Below are positions 1 through 5,772 of a stretch of 9,327 nucleotides of DNA, piece by piece; the stretch's first letter is position 1, and each line of letters starts with the position of its first letter. The stretch lies in assembly GCA_030024065.1 (NCBI GenBank), contig JASEIE010000149.1:1-9327 (forward strand). Reading direction: 5' to 3'. The position numbers and the translations under genes are program-made. Source of the DNA: Thermodesulfobacteriota bacterium (GTDB lineage: Bacteria; Desulfobacterota; BSN033; UBA1163). Under the pieces are notes generated by a model. That model was given only the letters and a program-made list of their open reading frames with translations. It did not search any database and was not told where the DNA came from.

Positions 1-490
1 ATTCCTTAGGCTGTCGATCCCATACCTTCTTTCTCCTCCCGTTGATCACCTCCATCAACCCCACCACGTCTCCTTCTGAAAATCGTCGAAGAAAATCTCC
101 TGCCGTCGTCGGATCGGGAATAATCTCCGCTCCCAACGCATCCATCCAACCCTCATCCTGCCGCTGTAACTCAATGTCCTCTAACCGCGTCCCTCCCGCA
201 AGCACATTATAGGTCAGATTCAAAACATGGTCCGACTCATGGTATGGAAGATGTCGCTTGAGCAGATGGAGATGCTTATCGATCTGTTTGGCAAGTCCCA
301 GCCGCTTCGCCATCAAATGAATCACACCAATTCCCCCACAGGCAATCCCCTTATGGCGATCATCCATCTCATATCCAATGCTGACCCCCTTGAACATCGG
401 CCCCTCTTGGTTCTCCCAGTTTCTGCGCTCCAGACGTTTCTCAATTTTTCTCTTGCGCTTCCCCAGTATTTTGTGGTTTAATTTTTTCAC
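1..490 (-). CDS. IS1380-like transposase, N-terminal part (runs off the left edge)
   Basis: Reading the minus strand from a GTG at 490 gives 163 codons without a stop to the window edge. The start is supported by AGAAAGGAG eight bases upstream (about 499-507). The protein begins with a basic stretch (KKLNHKILGKRKRKIEKRLERR). It continues with EMDDRHKGIACGGIG, YHESDHVLNLTYNVLAGGTR, LEDIELQRQDEGWMDALGA and IPDPTTAGDFLRRF. This order is typical of the N-terminal region of IS1380-family (DDE group 1) transposases, which cut and paste their own element. The catalytic aspartates lie further downstream and are outside the window, so intactness cannot be judged. No frameshift is visible in the part present. 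The family call is from recognition, not a search. The upstream region carries an inverted repeat that overlaps the start codon (separate entry). Confidence 0.85.
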   Translation of the reverse strand, partial: MKKLNHKILGKRKRKIEKRLERRNWENQEGPMFKGVSIGYEMDDRHKGIACGGIGVIHLMAKRLGLAKQIDKHLHLLKRHLPYHESDHVLNLTYNVLAGGTRLEDIELQRQDEGWMDALGAEIIPDPTTAGDFLRRFSEGDVVGLMEVINGRRKKVWDRQPKE

Positions 491-565
491 TCGAAATGCT
501 CCTTTCTGATTGGCTTTTGTTTTTTGACAAAACTATAATAGCCTTATCTGGAGGGCATTTCGAGT
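489..565 (-). repeat. 11-bp inverted repeat spanning the IS1380 transposase start codon
   Basis: GCATTTCGAGT at 555-565 is the exact inverse of ACTCGAAATGC at 489-499. In a minus-strand transcript that starts beyond 565, the two arms can pair. The stem would take in the spacer after the ribosome binding site and the first two bases of the GTG start codon, with the Shine-Dalgarno at the base of the loop. A transcript that begins between the arms would lack the first arm and stay translatable. The element's true terminus probably lies beyond 565 but was not identified. Confidence 0.7.
531..540 (-). promoter_or_regulatory. Possible -10 region for the transposase
   Basis: The minus strand reads TATTATAGTT here, about 41 bases upstream of the GTG start and between the two arms of the inverted repeat. 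TATTAT matches five of six bases of the sigma-70 -10 consensus. No good -35 box lies at 16-18 bases, so the call is weak. Confidence 0.25.
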
Positions 566-748
566 ACTTTTTCACTCTCTCCCAAAATAATTACACTTGT
601 TTAGGGTCTAGAAGCTGAGTTTTTGTATGAACAGAATGTGTCTGCTTTGGCTTGGGTAAAATGATTGCGTAAGATCTTGTTTTGGGTTACCTTTGGAAAT
701 ATTTTTAAGATGGACCCCTATCGGTTGTTAGGGCGCTGATTTTGTTGA

Positions 749-764
749 TGTCCCTGTAGGGACA
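749..764. repeat. Small perfect hairpin upstream of the methyltransferase gene
   Basis: TGTCCC (749-754) and GGGACA (759-764) form a 6-bp stem around the tetraloop TGTA, 65 bases upstream of the chosen start codon. It could sit in the 5' leader. There is no T-run after it, so it does not look like a terminator. The rest of 566-748 holds no gene and no convincing promoter. Confidence 0.35.
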
Positions 765-828
765 GGATGTGTGGGGAGGGGAGGAGAAGCTTTTTTATCT
801 GTTTACAGATCACACGAGGAGGAATGAA

Positions 829-1674
829 ATGAAACAGTTAAAGCGAAGAATTTGGGCAGTTCTGCTGGTTGCAAGCATCGTTGTCTTCTCGGGGACGGCC
901 TACACGCAGAAACGTGCTCCCGATGTTCACTTTGAGCCTACACCTCAAGAGGTGGTTGAAGAGATGTTCGAGATGGCGAAAGTGACCAAGGATGACATCG
1001 TTTATGACCTTGGCTGTGGGGATGGTCGGTTCGTCATCACCGCCGCTAAAAAATACGGCGCTCGCGGCGTGGGAGTGGATATTGATCCGAGGCGGGTCAA
1101 GGAAAGCCGGGAGAACGCCATTGCAGCGGGTGTGGCTGACCGCGTGAAGATTATCGAGGATGATCTCTTCACAACCGATATCAGCGAGGCGACTGTTATC
1201 ACCCTTTACTTGCTATCGGAACTGAACCTGAAGCTCCGTCCCAAGCTGTTTCGAGAACTCAAGCCAGGCACCCGCATCGTCTCCTATGTTTTTGACATGG
1301 ACGACTGGCAACCCGACGATAAAGGGGCAAACAGCTTCTACTTCTGGATACTCCCTGCAGATGTGGCAGGGGTATGGCGCTGGAACATACCGACACAGAA
1401 GGGCGGTCAGCGCTTTGACTTACGCCTCAAACAGAACTTTCAGGAAGTCACAGGCCAAATAAATTTTCAGGGAGGGCGGGAGGTCCGTATTACAGAAACC
1501 AAACTGATAGGAGACCGGCTGGACTTTAAGGTTAGGTACGAGGAAGCGAATAAGCAGAAAGTGGTGATGCAATTCAGCGGGAAGATGAGAGGAAACGTCA
1601 TTCATGGCAGCCTGGAGGTGACGGGGGGTCCGCTTGCAGGCGCTTATCCCTTGACAGCAAACCGAAACCCTTAA
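829..1674 (+). CDS. Exported class I SAM-dependent methyltransferase
   Basis: The ATG at 829 is preceded by GAGGAGG with a 6-base gap and directly opens a signal peptide, so it is preferred over the in-frame GTG at 769. The product has 281 residues. Residues 1-27 hold KQLKRR, a hydrophobic core and a short polar end, which makes an export signal or membrane anchor. Residues 56-160 carry the Rossmann methyltransferase core: motif I DLGCGDGRF (60-68), the acidic strand end GVDID (82-86) and DDLF (111-114), then TLYLLSELN. After about residue 170 comes a beta-rich tail starting FWILPADVAGVW, possibly a small barrel-like domain. The acceptor substrate is unknown. Export is odd, because S-adenosylmethionine is cytoplasmic; membrane anchoring with an inward-facing domain is an alternative. 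An MBL-fold gene follows after 72 bases on the same strand and is probably co-transcribed. The fold call is firm and the function is not. Confidence 0.85.
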   Translation: MKQLKRRIWAVLLVASIVVFSGTAYTQKRAPDVHFEPTPQEVVEEMFEMAKVTKDDIVYDLGCGDGRFVITAAKKYGARGVGVDIDPRRVKESRENAIAAGVADRVKIIEDDLFTTDISEATVITLYLLSELNLKLRPKLFRELKPGTRIVSYVFDMDDWQPDDKGANSFYFWILPADVAGVWRWNIPTQKGGQRFDLRLKQNFQEVTGQINFQGGREVRITETKLIGDRLDFKVRYEEANKQKVVMQFSGKMRGNVIHGSLEVTGGPLAGAYPLTANRNP

Positions 1675-1746
1675 GGATTCGTTTATACAGGGATGGTTTT
1701 GAAAAGAAGACAGGGGGAGACAAGATCGTCTGACAGAGGAGGGCGG

Positions 1747-2547
1747 ATGAAGAGGCGCTTATTTCCGCTGTTATTTTTGGTGGGCCTCGTTATCCTCTTT
1801 TTAGGACAGGTAAAAGCTGCCTGCCGCAACCCGAATATCGCTGAAAACGAAGGCCCCTATCTCAGGACGGCCCCCCATCCAGGTGTGGTGGAAATCAAAT
1901 GGTTCGGCCACGCCTTCTTCCAGATTACCTCGAGCAACGGAACAAAGATCATCACCGATCCGTTTGGGGCGATGGGATTTCCCATGCCTGACGTGTGGCC
2001 GCATGTGGTGACCGTTGGAAGGGAGAGTGGTAATCATAACAACGTGGGTTTGGCCAAAGGGAGTCCTCTCGTGTTGCGGGGGGTGAAGCCAGGCATGGAG
2101 GATTGGAACCAGATCAATACGGTCTTTCGCGATGTACTGATTTATAATGTTCCCATTCACCAGAGGGGAGCGTTAGGATATCTGAAGGGTTCCGGGTTCG
2201 TCTTCGAATTGGACGGTCTATGTGTTTTTCACACCGGCGATGTAGGAGAACCTTTTAATGAAGACCAGCTCCAGCTTATCGGACATGTGGATATTGTTTT
2301 ACTGCCTATCGGAGGGTCTTACACCATGGGGCCGGAAAATGCCAAGAAAGTCGTTGAGCAGCTGAAACCGAAGATTGCCGTTCCCATGCATTACTATAAC
2401 AACATGAGCCTTGTGGAAATATTCATCGATGGTCATTATAAGGCTCGTTTTCTCAACACAAACACCTTCACCTTCAGCCAGGGCACATTACCCTCCCAGA
2501 CAGAGATCTTCATCCTCAAGGTCCTCTGGGGTTCCGATGTAATGTAG
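1747..2547 (+). CDS. Exported metallo-beta-lactamase-fold protein (UlaG/Lactamase_B_3-like) with degenerate metal motif
   Basis: The ATG at 1747 follows GAGGAGGGCGG and opens a signal peptide (MKRRLFPLLFLVGL to about VKA at 24), so it is preferred over the in-frame ATG at 1693. The product has 266 residues. MBL-fold landmarks in order are WFGHAFFQI (H55), TDPFG (D71), PIH (H138), FHTGDVG (H162, D165), LLPIGGSYTMGPENA (about 185-199) and IAVPMHYYNN (H215). The GGxYTxxxxxA segment and the closing PMHY are typical of UlaG-like MBL proteins. The central HxHxDH motif should lie at 92-97, but the sequence there is RESGNH, so three of four metal or catalytic residues are replaced. The protein may bind metal differently, be a non-catalytic fold, or use a divergent site. 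A cysteine at 26 is not in a good lipobox, since lysine is at -3. It follows the methyltransferase gene by 72 bases. Confidence 0.85.
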   Translation: MKRRLFPLLFLVGLVILFLGQVKAACRNPNIAENEGPYLRTAPHPGVVEIKWFGHAFFQITSSNGTKIITDPFGAMGFPMPDVWPHVVTVGRESGNHNNVGLAKGSPLVLRGVKPGMEDWNQINTVFRDVLIYNVPIHQRGALGYLKGSGFVFELDGLCVFHTGDVGEPFNEDQLQLIGHVDIVLLPIGGSYTMGPENAKKVVEQLKPKIAVPMHYYNNMSLVEIFIDGHYKARFLNTNTFTFSQGTLPSQTEIFILKVLWGSDVM

Positions 2548-2633
2548 CTGTTTCAATCATCCCTTCACTTATTTTCACGGGCTCCGGCTGGTGAGGCAGA
2601 AGAGCTGTATTCCTCCTTTTTATCAAACCAAAT

Positions 2634-2888
2634 TTGGGGTCAAAGCTACATTATACACTTTACACTTTATTGAGAAGGGGATACAAAGGGGTTGCCCGCG
2701 GGATTTTGATGGAGATGCTTTATCGCTATGGGGGGATGAATCAGAGGGAGATTGGAGAGTTGATGGGTATTGATTATAGCGCAGTGAGTGTGATGAGGAA
2801 GAGACTTTCTGCGCTTCAGAAGAAAGACCGAAATCTGTCGGCAGAGATCGAAAGGTTGAAGAAACGAATGCAGCCAAGTCAAGGATAA
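2634..2888 (+). pseudogene. RAYT transposase remnant: C-terminal DnaA-like helix-turn-helix only
   Basis: The frame runs from TTG (2634, inside the left inverted end) to TAA at 2886-2888, 84 codons. From about residue 14 it reads RRGYKGVARGILMEMLYRYG, then GMNQREIGELMGIDYSAVSV and MRKRLSALQKKDRNLSAEIE. This matches the DnaA-like helix-turn-helix that closes many deltaproteobacterial REP-associated tyrosine transposases. The catalytic N-terminal domain, with its HUH motif and tyrosine, is entirely missing. The fragment cannot transpose by itself. The helix-turn-helix is uninterrupted and followed by a lysine- and glutamate-rich helix, so expression as a small DNA-binding protein is possible but unproven. 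No ribosome binding site fits the TTG; ATG codons at 2709, 2736 and 2763 are in frame. Confidence 0.65.
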
Positions 2889-2901
2889 AGATTTGACCCC
2901 A
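2635..2901 (+). mobile_element. 267-bp RAYT-derived mini-element with inverted ends
   Basis: TGGGGTCAAA at 2635-2644 is exactly inverted as TTTGACCCCA at 2892-2901, and the match extends with GCT versus TCT just inside. Between them lies only the C-terminal helix-turn-helix of a RAYT transposase. Ends with a GGGGTC core are, as far as I recall, common next to RAYT genes in deltaproteobacterial genomes. It looks like an internal-deletion derivative that kept both ends. The right end stops 25 bases short of the stop codon of the convergent TctC gene. Confidence 0.6.
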
Positions 2902-2926
2902 GCGACCTACGTATGGCAATTGGCTA

Positions 2927-4033
2927 TTAGTCGAAAACAGCCTTGTATTTTTCGGTCAGCACTTTCTTCATAAACTCGGTCGTCTTTGGATGTGAGGAGG
3001 TTCCCAGGCGAAAAGCAGCAATTACGTCCTCGCCAACCAAACTGGGGGCCCCCTCATTTAATTTCTCAGCAAGTTCCAGGTACTTTGGGTCCTTGGCCAT
3101 GTCTATGGCTGCTTTAGTCAAAAGGTTAGCTAATTCCTTGGGTGTTTGCGGAGGAAGGACAATGGCTTTGCCAATAGTGCGCATACCTGTCATCAGTACG
3201 ACTATTTCCCAAGCCACCCCGGAAGGCGCTTTTCCGTATATCTGCCGGTAGAGTTCCTTGGTAGTTGGCACATTTGGTGCTGCCGCTTCCTTGACCACTT
3301 CGCCCTTACTATCGATCAATCCGCTCTGAACTATTGGTACAACTTCGCCTTTTTCTGCATAGGCTCTGATAGTTTGATTGTAAAACAGCGAGGAGGCGCC
3401 AGTTAAGTTGATCTCTCCAGAGAGTAAAGCGAGATTTGATGCCGCGACGCCCCCGTAGCCCCAGATAACTTTTTCGACTGGGAATTCTAGCAGCTCTTTG
3501 AACCAAACAAAGGAAGCTCCGCCAGCCGCCGTGTAAGAACTGGACCCAAAGATTAGACCCTTAGCCGTCATGATGTCCTTGGGTTCCTTGACCATGCCAG
3601 CCTTGGCGTATAACAAAGTGCCAGAAGGTACGGCAATAATGGGATATCCTTCCTCAAGCTTAAAGTTGGTGCCTTTCGGCCTCAAGATGCTATTTAGTGG
3701 TTCCTTCCCTCCTATCTCCAAAGCGGTCAGACCATCAGGCTTTGAGGCCCACACTGAGTTAGCGGCAATCAGGCCTCCTGCAGCAGGCTGGTTACGAATG
3801 ACTACGCTAGGGTTTCCAGGGACATGTTTGCCCAAGTGCATGCCTATGAAACGCGCAAAAAGGTCGTCCCCACCGCCAACACCAGAAGGTACCCAGATAG
3901 TGATGACCTTCCCCGCATAGTACGGCTTCTGGGTGGTTGCTGCGGCGGAAGACAGGGTAATTCCCAGCCAAAGACTTACCACAGTCAACACCACAACCAG
4001 ACTCGACAAAAAATAAAGTCTTCTCAATTTCAT
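2927..4033 (-). CDS. TctC/Bug-family periplasmic solute-binding protein (tripartite tricarboxylate transporter type)
   Basis: Minus-strand ATG at 4031-4033, with AGGAGG four bases upstream; 368 residues. Residues 1-32 form a classic signal peptide (MKLRRLYFLSS, a long hydrophobic core, ending SSAAA). The mature part starts with PYYAGKVITIWVPSGVGGGDD, then LFARFIGMHLGKHVPGNPSV, VIRNQPAAGGLIAANSVW and SKPDGLTALEIGG. This is the family's first lobe, where the glycine-rich loop and the N-Q-P-A-A-G-G turn contact the carboxylate ligand. The second lobe includes GSSSYTAAGGASF and LTGASSLFYNQT. In the family, the protein captures organic acids in the periplasm for the TctAB membrane complex. No tctA or tctB is present, so it is an orphan here. 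It is somewhat longer than the usual length of roughly 320-330. The ligand cannot be read from sequence. Function fits the nearby ICL/PEPM enzyme by inference. Confidence 0.85.
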   Translation of the reverse strand: MKLRRLYFLSSLVVVLTVVSLWLGITLSSAAATTQKPYYAGKVITIWVPSGVGGGDDLFARFIGMHLGKHVPGNPSVVIRNQPAAGGLIAANSVWASKPDGLTALEIGGKEPLNSILRPKGTNFKLEEGYPIIAVPSGTLLYAKAGMVKEPKDIMTAKGLIFGSSSYTAAGGASFVWFKELLEFPVEKVIWGYGGVAASNLALLSGEINLTGASSLFYNQTIRAYAEKGEVVPIVQSGLIDSKGEVVKEAAAPNVPTTKELYRQIYGKAPSGVAWEIVVLMTGMRTIGKAIVLPPQTPKELANLLTKAAIDMAKDPKYLELAEKLNEGAPSLVGEDVIAAFRLGTSSHPKTTEFMKKVLTEKYKAVFD

Positions 4034-4142
4034 TTTCCTCCTCTCTATGAATTTAACCAGCCGTCAGGGAAGAATTGTGTTTGTCCATATCCCCAAGCAT
4101 TGTTCCTGACTAAATTTGGTTGAGACGCTTTTTAGTAAAATG

Positions 4143-4159
4143 TTCAGGACCTTCCTGAA
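4143..4159. repeat. Short hairpin in the 4034-4446 gap
   Basis: TTCAGGA (4143-4149) and TCCTGAA (4153-4159) form a 7-bp stem with a 3-base loop. The surrounding gap between the TctC start and the integrase pseudogene is AT-rich. I see no gene in it; it probably holds the leader of the TctC gene and the missing end of the integrase element. Confidence 0.35.
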
Positions 4160-4446
4160 ACATATCCAAGTAACTTCCAAGCAAAAACTTAAAGAAAGGA
4201 TTCTTTTGGGCATTAAAGAAATCAACGAATATCCTTTCGTGCCCCAATGGAAAAAATTCAGTTTTACATATAATATCCCTAGTAGTTGTATAAAATATTG
4301 ATAAAAATCTGCTTGAATTATTGTGGAATAGCCACCACTTTGGATAAAGTGTGTTTAGCACAACAACAAAATATCCAAAGCAGGAAGCCACCCCAGGTGA
4401 ACTATAGCAAAAACGAAATATATAATAAAGTTCTTGTACTCGTTCA

Positions 4447-4914
4447 CTACATATGAGACAGATCCGAGGGGTAACTGGAATCAACAATGCCACTGTCTCT
4501 GAGAAATTGCAACGGTGTTTTGTAATTCAATGCTTGATGAGGCCTCACACAGTTATAAACGTACTCCTAATGTCTAATCTCCGGGTTGAGTTCTGTCACG
4601 TTCCATGAACATTCATAGACCTCATAAAACTCCTCTGTATGAGTCCGATGGGACCTTTCAACACAACCATTGAGCTTTGGACTCTTTGGAGGTAAAACAA
4701 ATAGCCGAATCTTCCTCCTCTGACACTCCTGCTCAAATGATACTCCTGCTCAAAGTCCGAATAAAACTCCGATCCCCCATCCACGTGCAACGCCGTCACC
4801 TTAAAGGGCATCCTTTGCTCCAACGTCTCAATGAATTCCTTGGCCGTCGTCGCGGTCCCACGGGCTCTGGCCTCAATCACATCCCACTTAGATATTACTG
4901 CGCCGTTTCTGAAT
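4447..4914 (-). pseudogene. rve-type DDE transposase/integrase (IS481- or IS3-like), truncated and broken
   Basis: The minus strand from 4914 reads SKWDVIEARARGTATTAKEF, then EQRMPFKVTALHVDGGSEFY and SDFEQE, holding the second catalytic aspartate (VDGGSEF). After a shift of frame it continues RRKIRLFVLPPKSPKLNGCV and ERSHRTHTEEFYEVYE, with the catalytic glutamate. It then reads EYVYNCVRPHQALNYKTPLQ and FLRDSGI and ends SDLSHM at TAG 4447-4449. Three lesions are visible. The N-terminus with the first aspartate is missing. A 17-bp tandem duplication at 4721-4754 shifts the frame. An in-frame TAG at 4567-4569 interrupts the C-terminal part. The truncation point coincides with the likely right end of the adjoining IS3-like element. 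The exact IS family was not settled. Confidence 0.75.
4721..4754. repeat. 17-bp tandem duplication inside the integrase pseudogene
   Basis: TGACACTCCTGCTCAAA (4721-4737) is followed at once by TGATACTCCTGCTCAAA (4738-4754), with one mismatch. Removing one copy restores the reading frame across the integrase core (FEQE-C-Q-RRKIRLF), so the duplication is the frameshift lesion. Confidence 0.85.
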
Positions 4915-5275
4915 TGTCAAACAAAAAATTGCATAAGGTCCAAGCACGCATTTTAGGCTGCCATCTTCCATTGAATTTGGTTTTTTGAGTTACGGTTTAT
5001 TTCAAGTCTCTTCAACCGGGCCACCCGTTTTCTCTCAAAACGGGCTTCAAGGACAGCTTCTGCCTCACCAGAATGCCTCTGGTCAGGTGTGACATAACCA
5101 ATCGCCCCATGATACCTCAGACGGCTGTAACCATCGATAAAATCTTCTATCATTCTCTCTAACTGGGTAAAACTCATGTAATCCTTAAACCTGAGCCAAT
5201 CATACTTGAGGATTCGAAACCAGGATTCAATCCAACTATTGTCCTCAGGCGTTTGATATCGGGCAAAGAGTTGCT
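4915..5275 (-). mobile_element. IS3-like element remnant (right-hand end)
   Basis: It contains the C-terminal transposase fragment and the short tail after its stop. The sequence at 4915 starts TGTCAAAC, and a 5'-TG end is usual for IS3-family elements. This is also the exact point where the integrase homology of the neighbour stops, so 4915 is my best guess for the element end. The other boundary near 5275 is where RAYT homology begins on the opposite strand. No inverted partner was found. Confidence 0.45.
4953..5275 (-). pseudogene. IS3-family transposase OrfB, C-terminal fragment
   Basis: On the minus strand from about 5275 the frame reads KQLFARYQTPEDNSWIESWF, then RILKYDWLRFKDYMSFTQLE, RMIEDFIDGYSRLRYHGAIG and YVTPDQRH. 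It then has an arginine-rich tail (EARFERKRVARLKRL) and a TAA at 4953-4955. The glutamate in NSWIESW is the last catalytic residue of the DDE triad, and the YHGAIGYVTP block is typical of OrfB C-termini. The two catalytic aspartates and the N-terminal half are absent. The open frame extends to 5441, but beyond about 5275 it is merely antisense to the RAYT fragment and makes no family sense. This is a deletion or insertion scar and not an active gene. Confidence 0.75.
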
Positions 5276-5570
5276 TAATCCCCGGGAATATCCATGGAGC
5301 AGCTACAGAGTCTATGGATATGGAAAGGGAGATGGACTGACAGATAGACATGATCTTTATGAGCTTATGGGGAAAGATCCGTTTCAAAGGCAGAGGGCAT
5401 ACAGGGAATATGTTAGTTCGAACAGAGATAAAGAGGAGCAAGAGATAAGGGAGAAGGTGGCTAAGGGAGCAATTGGGGCGGCAGGGTTTCGGGAGCAGAT
5501 GGATAAGAAGGCGATTGAGATTAAGCGACCCAGAAAGGGAAGGCCAGGAAAACAGTTTGTATCAATTTGA
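5271..5570 (+). pseudogene. RAYT (REP-associated tyrosine transposase), C-terminal fragment
   Basis: From about 5271 the plus strand reads LNPREYPWSSYRVYGYGKGD, then GLTDRHDLYELMGKDPFQRQ, RAYREYVSS and EIREKVAKGAIGAAGFREQM. It ends RPRKGRPGKQFVSI with TGA at 5568-5570. The EYPWSSYR block and the basic RPRKGRP ending are characteristic of RAYT/TnpA-REP proteins, single-strand HUH transposases that mobilise REP-like palindromes. The catalytic HUH histidines and the tyrosine lie in the missing N-terminal part. The frame opens at an ATG at 5253, but its first few codons are antisense to the IS3 fragment. This RAYT differs from the fragment at 2634-2888, which ends in a DnaA-like helix-turn-helix. 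Confidence 0.75.
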
Positions 5571-5574
5571 TATC

Positions 5575-5667
5575 TCAATACAATATGAGAACCGTCCCTA
5601 AATTTGTTACCAGGGCAGTGGCTACTACGATAGTTAGAACAGCGATTAATTCAAGAGATTTTCTCAT
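5575..5667 (-). pseudogene. Start of a small secreted or membrane protein gene, cut off by the RAYT element
   Basis: On the minus strand, ATG at 5665-5667 is preceded by AAAGGAG with an 8-base gap. It gives MRKSLELIAVLTIVVATALV, then TNLGTVLILY and TGA at 5575-5577. The first 20 residues are a textbook signal peptide or membrane helix. From residue 22 on, the codons fall in the sequence AAATTTAGGGACGGTTC, which looks like a RAYT-element end, so the natural continuation seems lost. An in-frame ATG at 5698-5700 also has GGAGG upstream and is an alternative start. It lies 105 bases downstream of the ICL/PEPM gene on the same strand, so it may once have been the next gene of that operon. The original family is not recognisable; a second solute-binding protein would fit. 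Confidence 0.5.
5589..5605 (+). repeat. Putative RAYT element right end
   Basis: GAACCGTCCCTAAATTT lies 19 bases after the RAYT stop codon. In my recollection this type of sequence ends RAYT elements in related genomes. No inverted copy was found at the left side, which was lost at the IS3 junction. Confidence 0.4.
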
Positions 5668-5772
5668 GGCAACTTTCTCCTTTCTATAGGTTAATATCAT
5701 TTAGATACTTCCTCCGCGTGTTCATCCGGGAAGATCGCAAATCGGGCTAAGGATCCCCCCCTATCTGCGTCT

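Noticed and set aside
749..764. Hairpin as a terminator of an upstream gene
   Set aside because: Only 6 bp, no T-run, and no plus-strand gene upstream.
769..828. Upstream GTG start adding 20 residues to the methyltransferase
   Set aside because: The extra residues precede a typical signal peptide, and the ATG at 829 has its own strong ribosome binding site.
1693..1746. Upstream ATG start adding 18 residues to the MBL-fold protein
   Set aside because: The added part is polar and basic, would bury the signal peptide, and has no good ribosome site; ATG 1747 does.
1820..1830. Lipoprotein signal (VKAAC) in the MBL-fold protein
   Set aside because: The -3 position is lysine, which does not fit a lipobox; signal peptidase I cleavage is more likely.
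4110..4493. 127-residue minus-strand frame and overlapping plus-strand frame at 4116-4301
   Set aside because: No recognisable domain, AT-rich, no ribosome site, and it overlaps the tail of the integrase pseudogene in another frame.
5276..5441. N-terminal extension of the IS3-like fragment
   Set aside because: This part is antisense to the RAYT fragment, which has clear homology there; the extension shows no transposase features.
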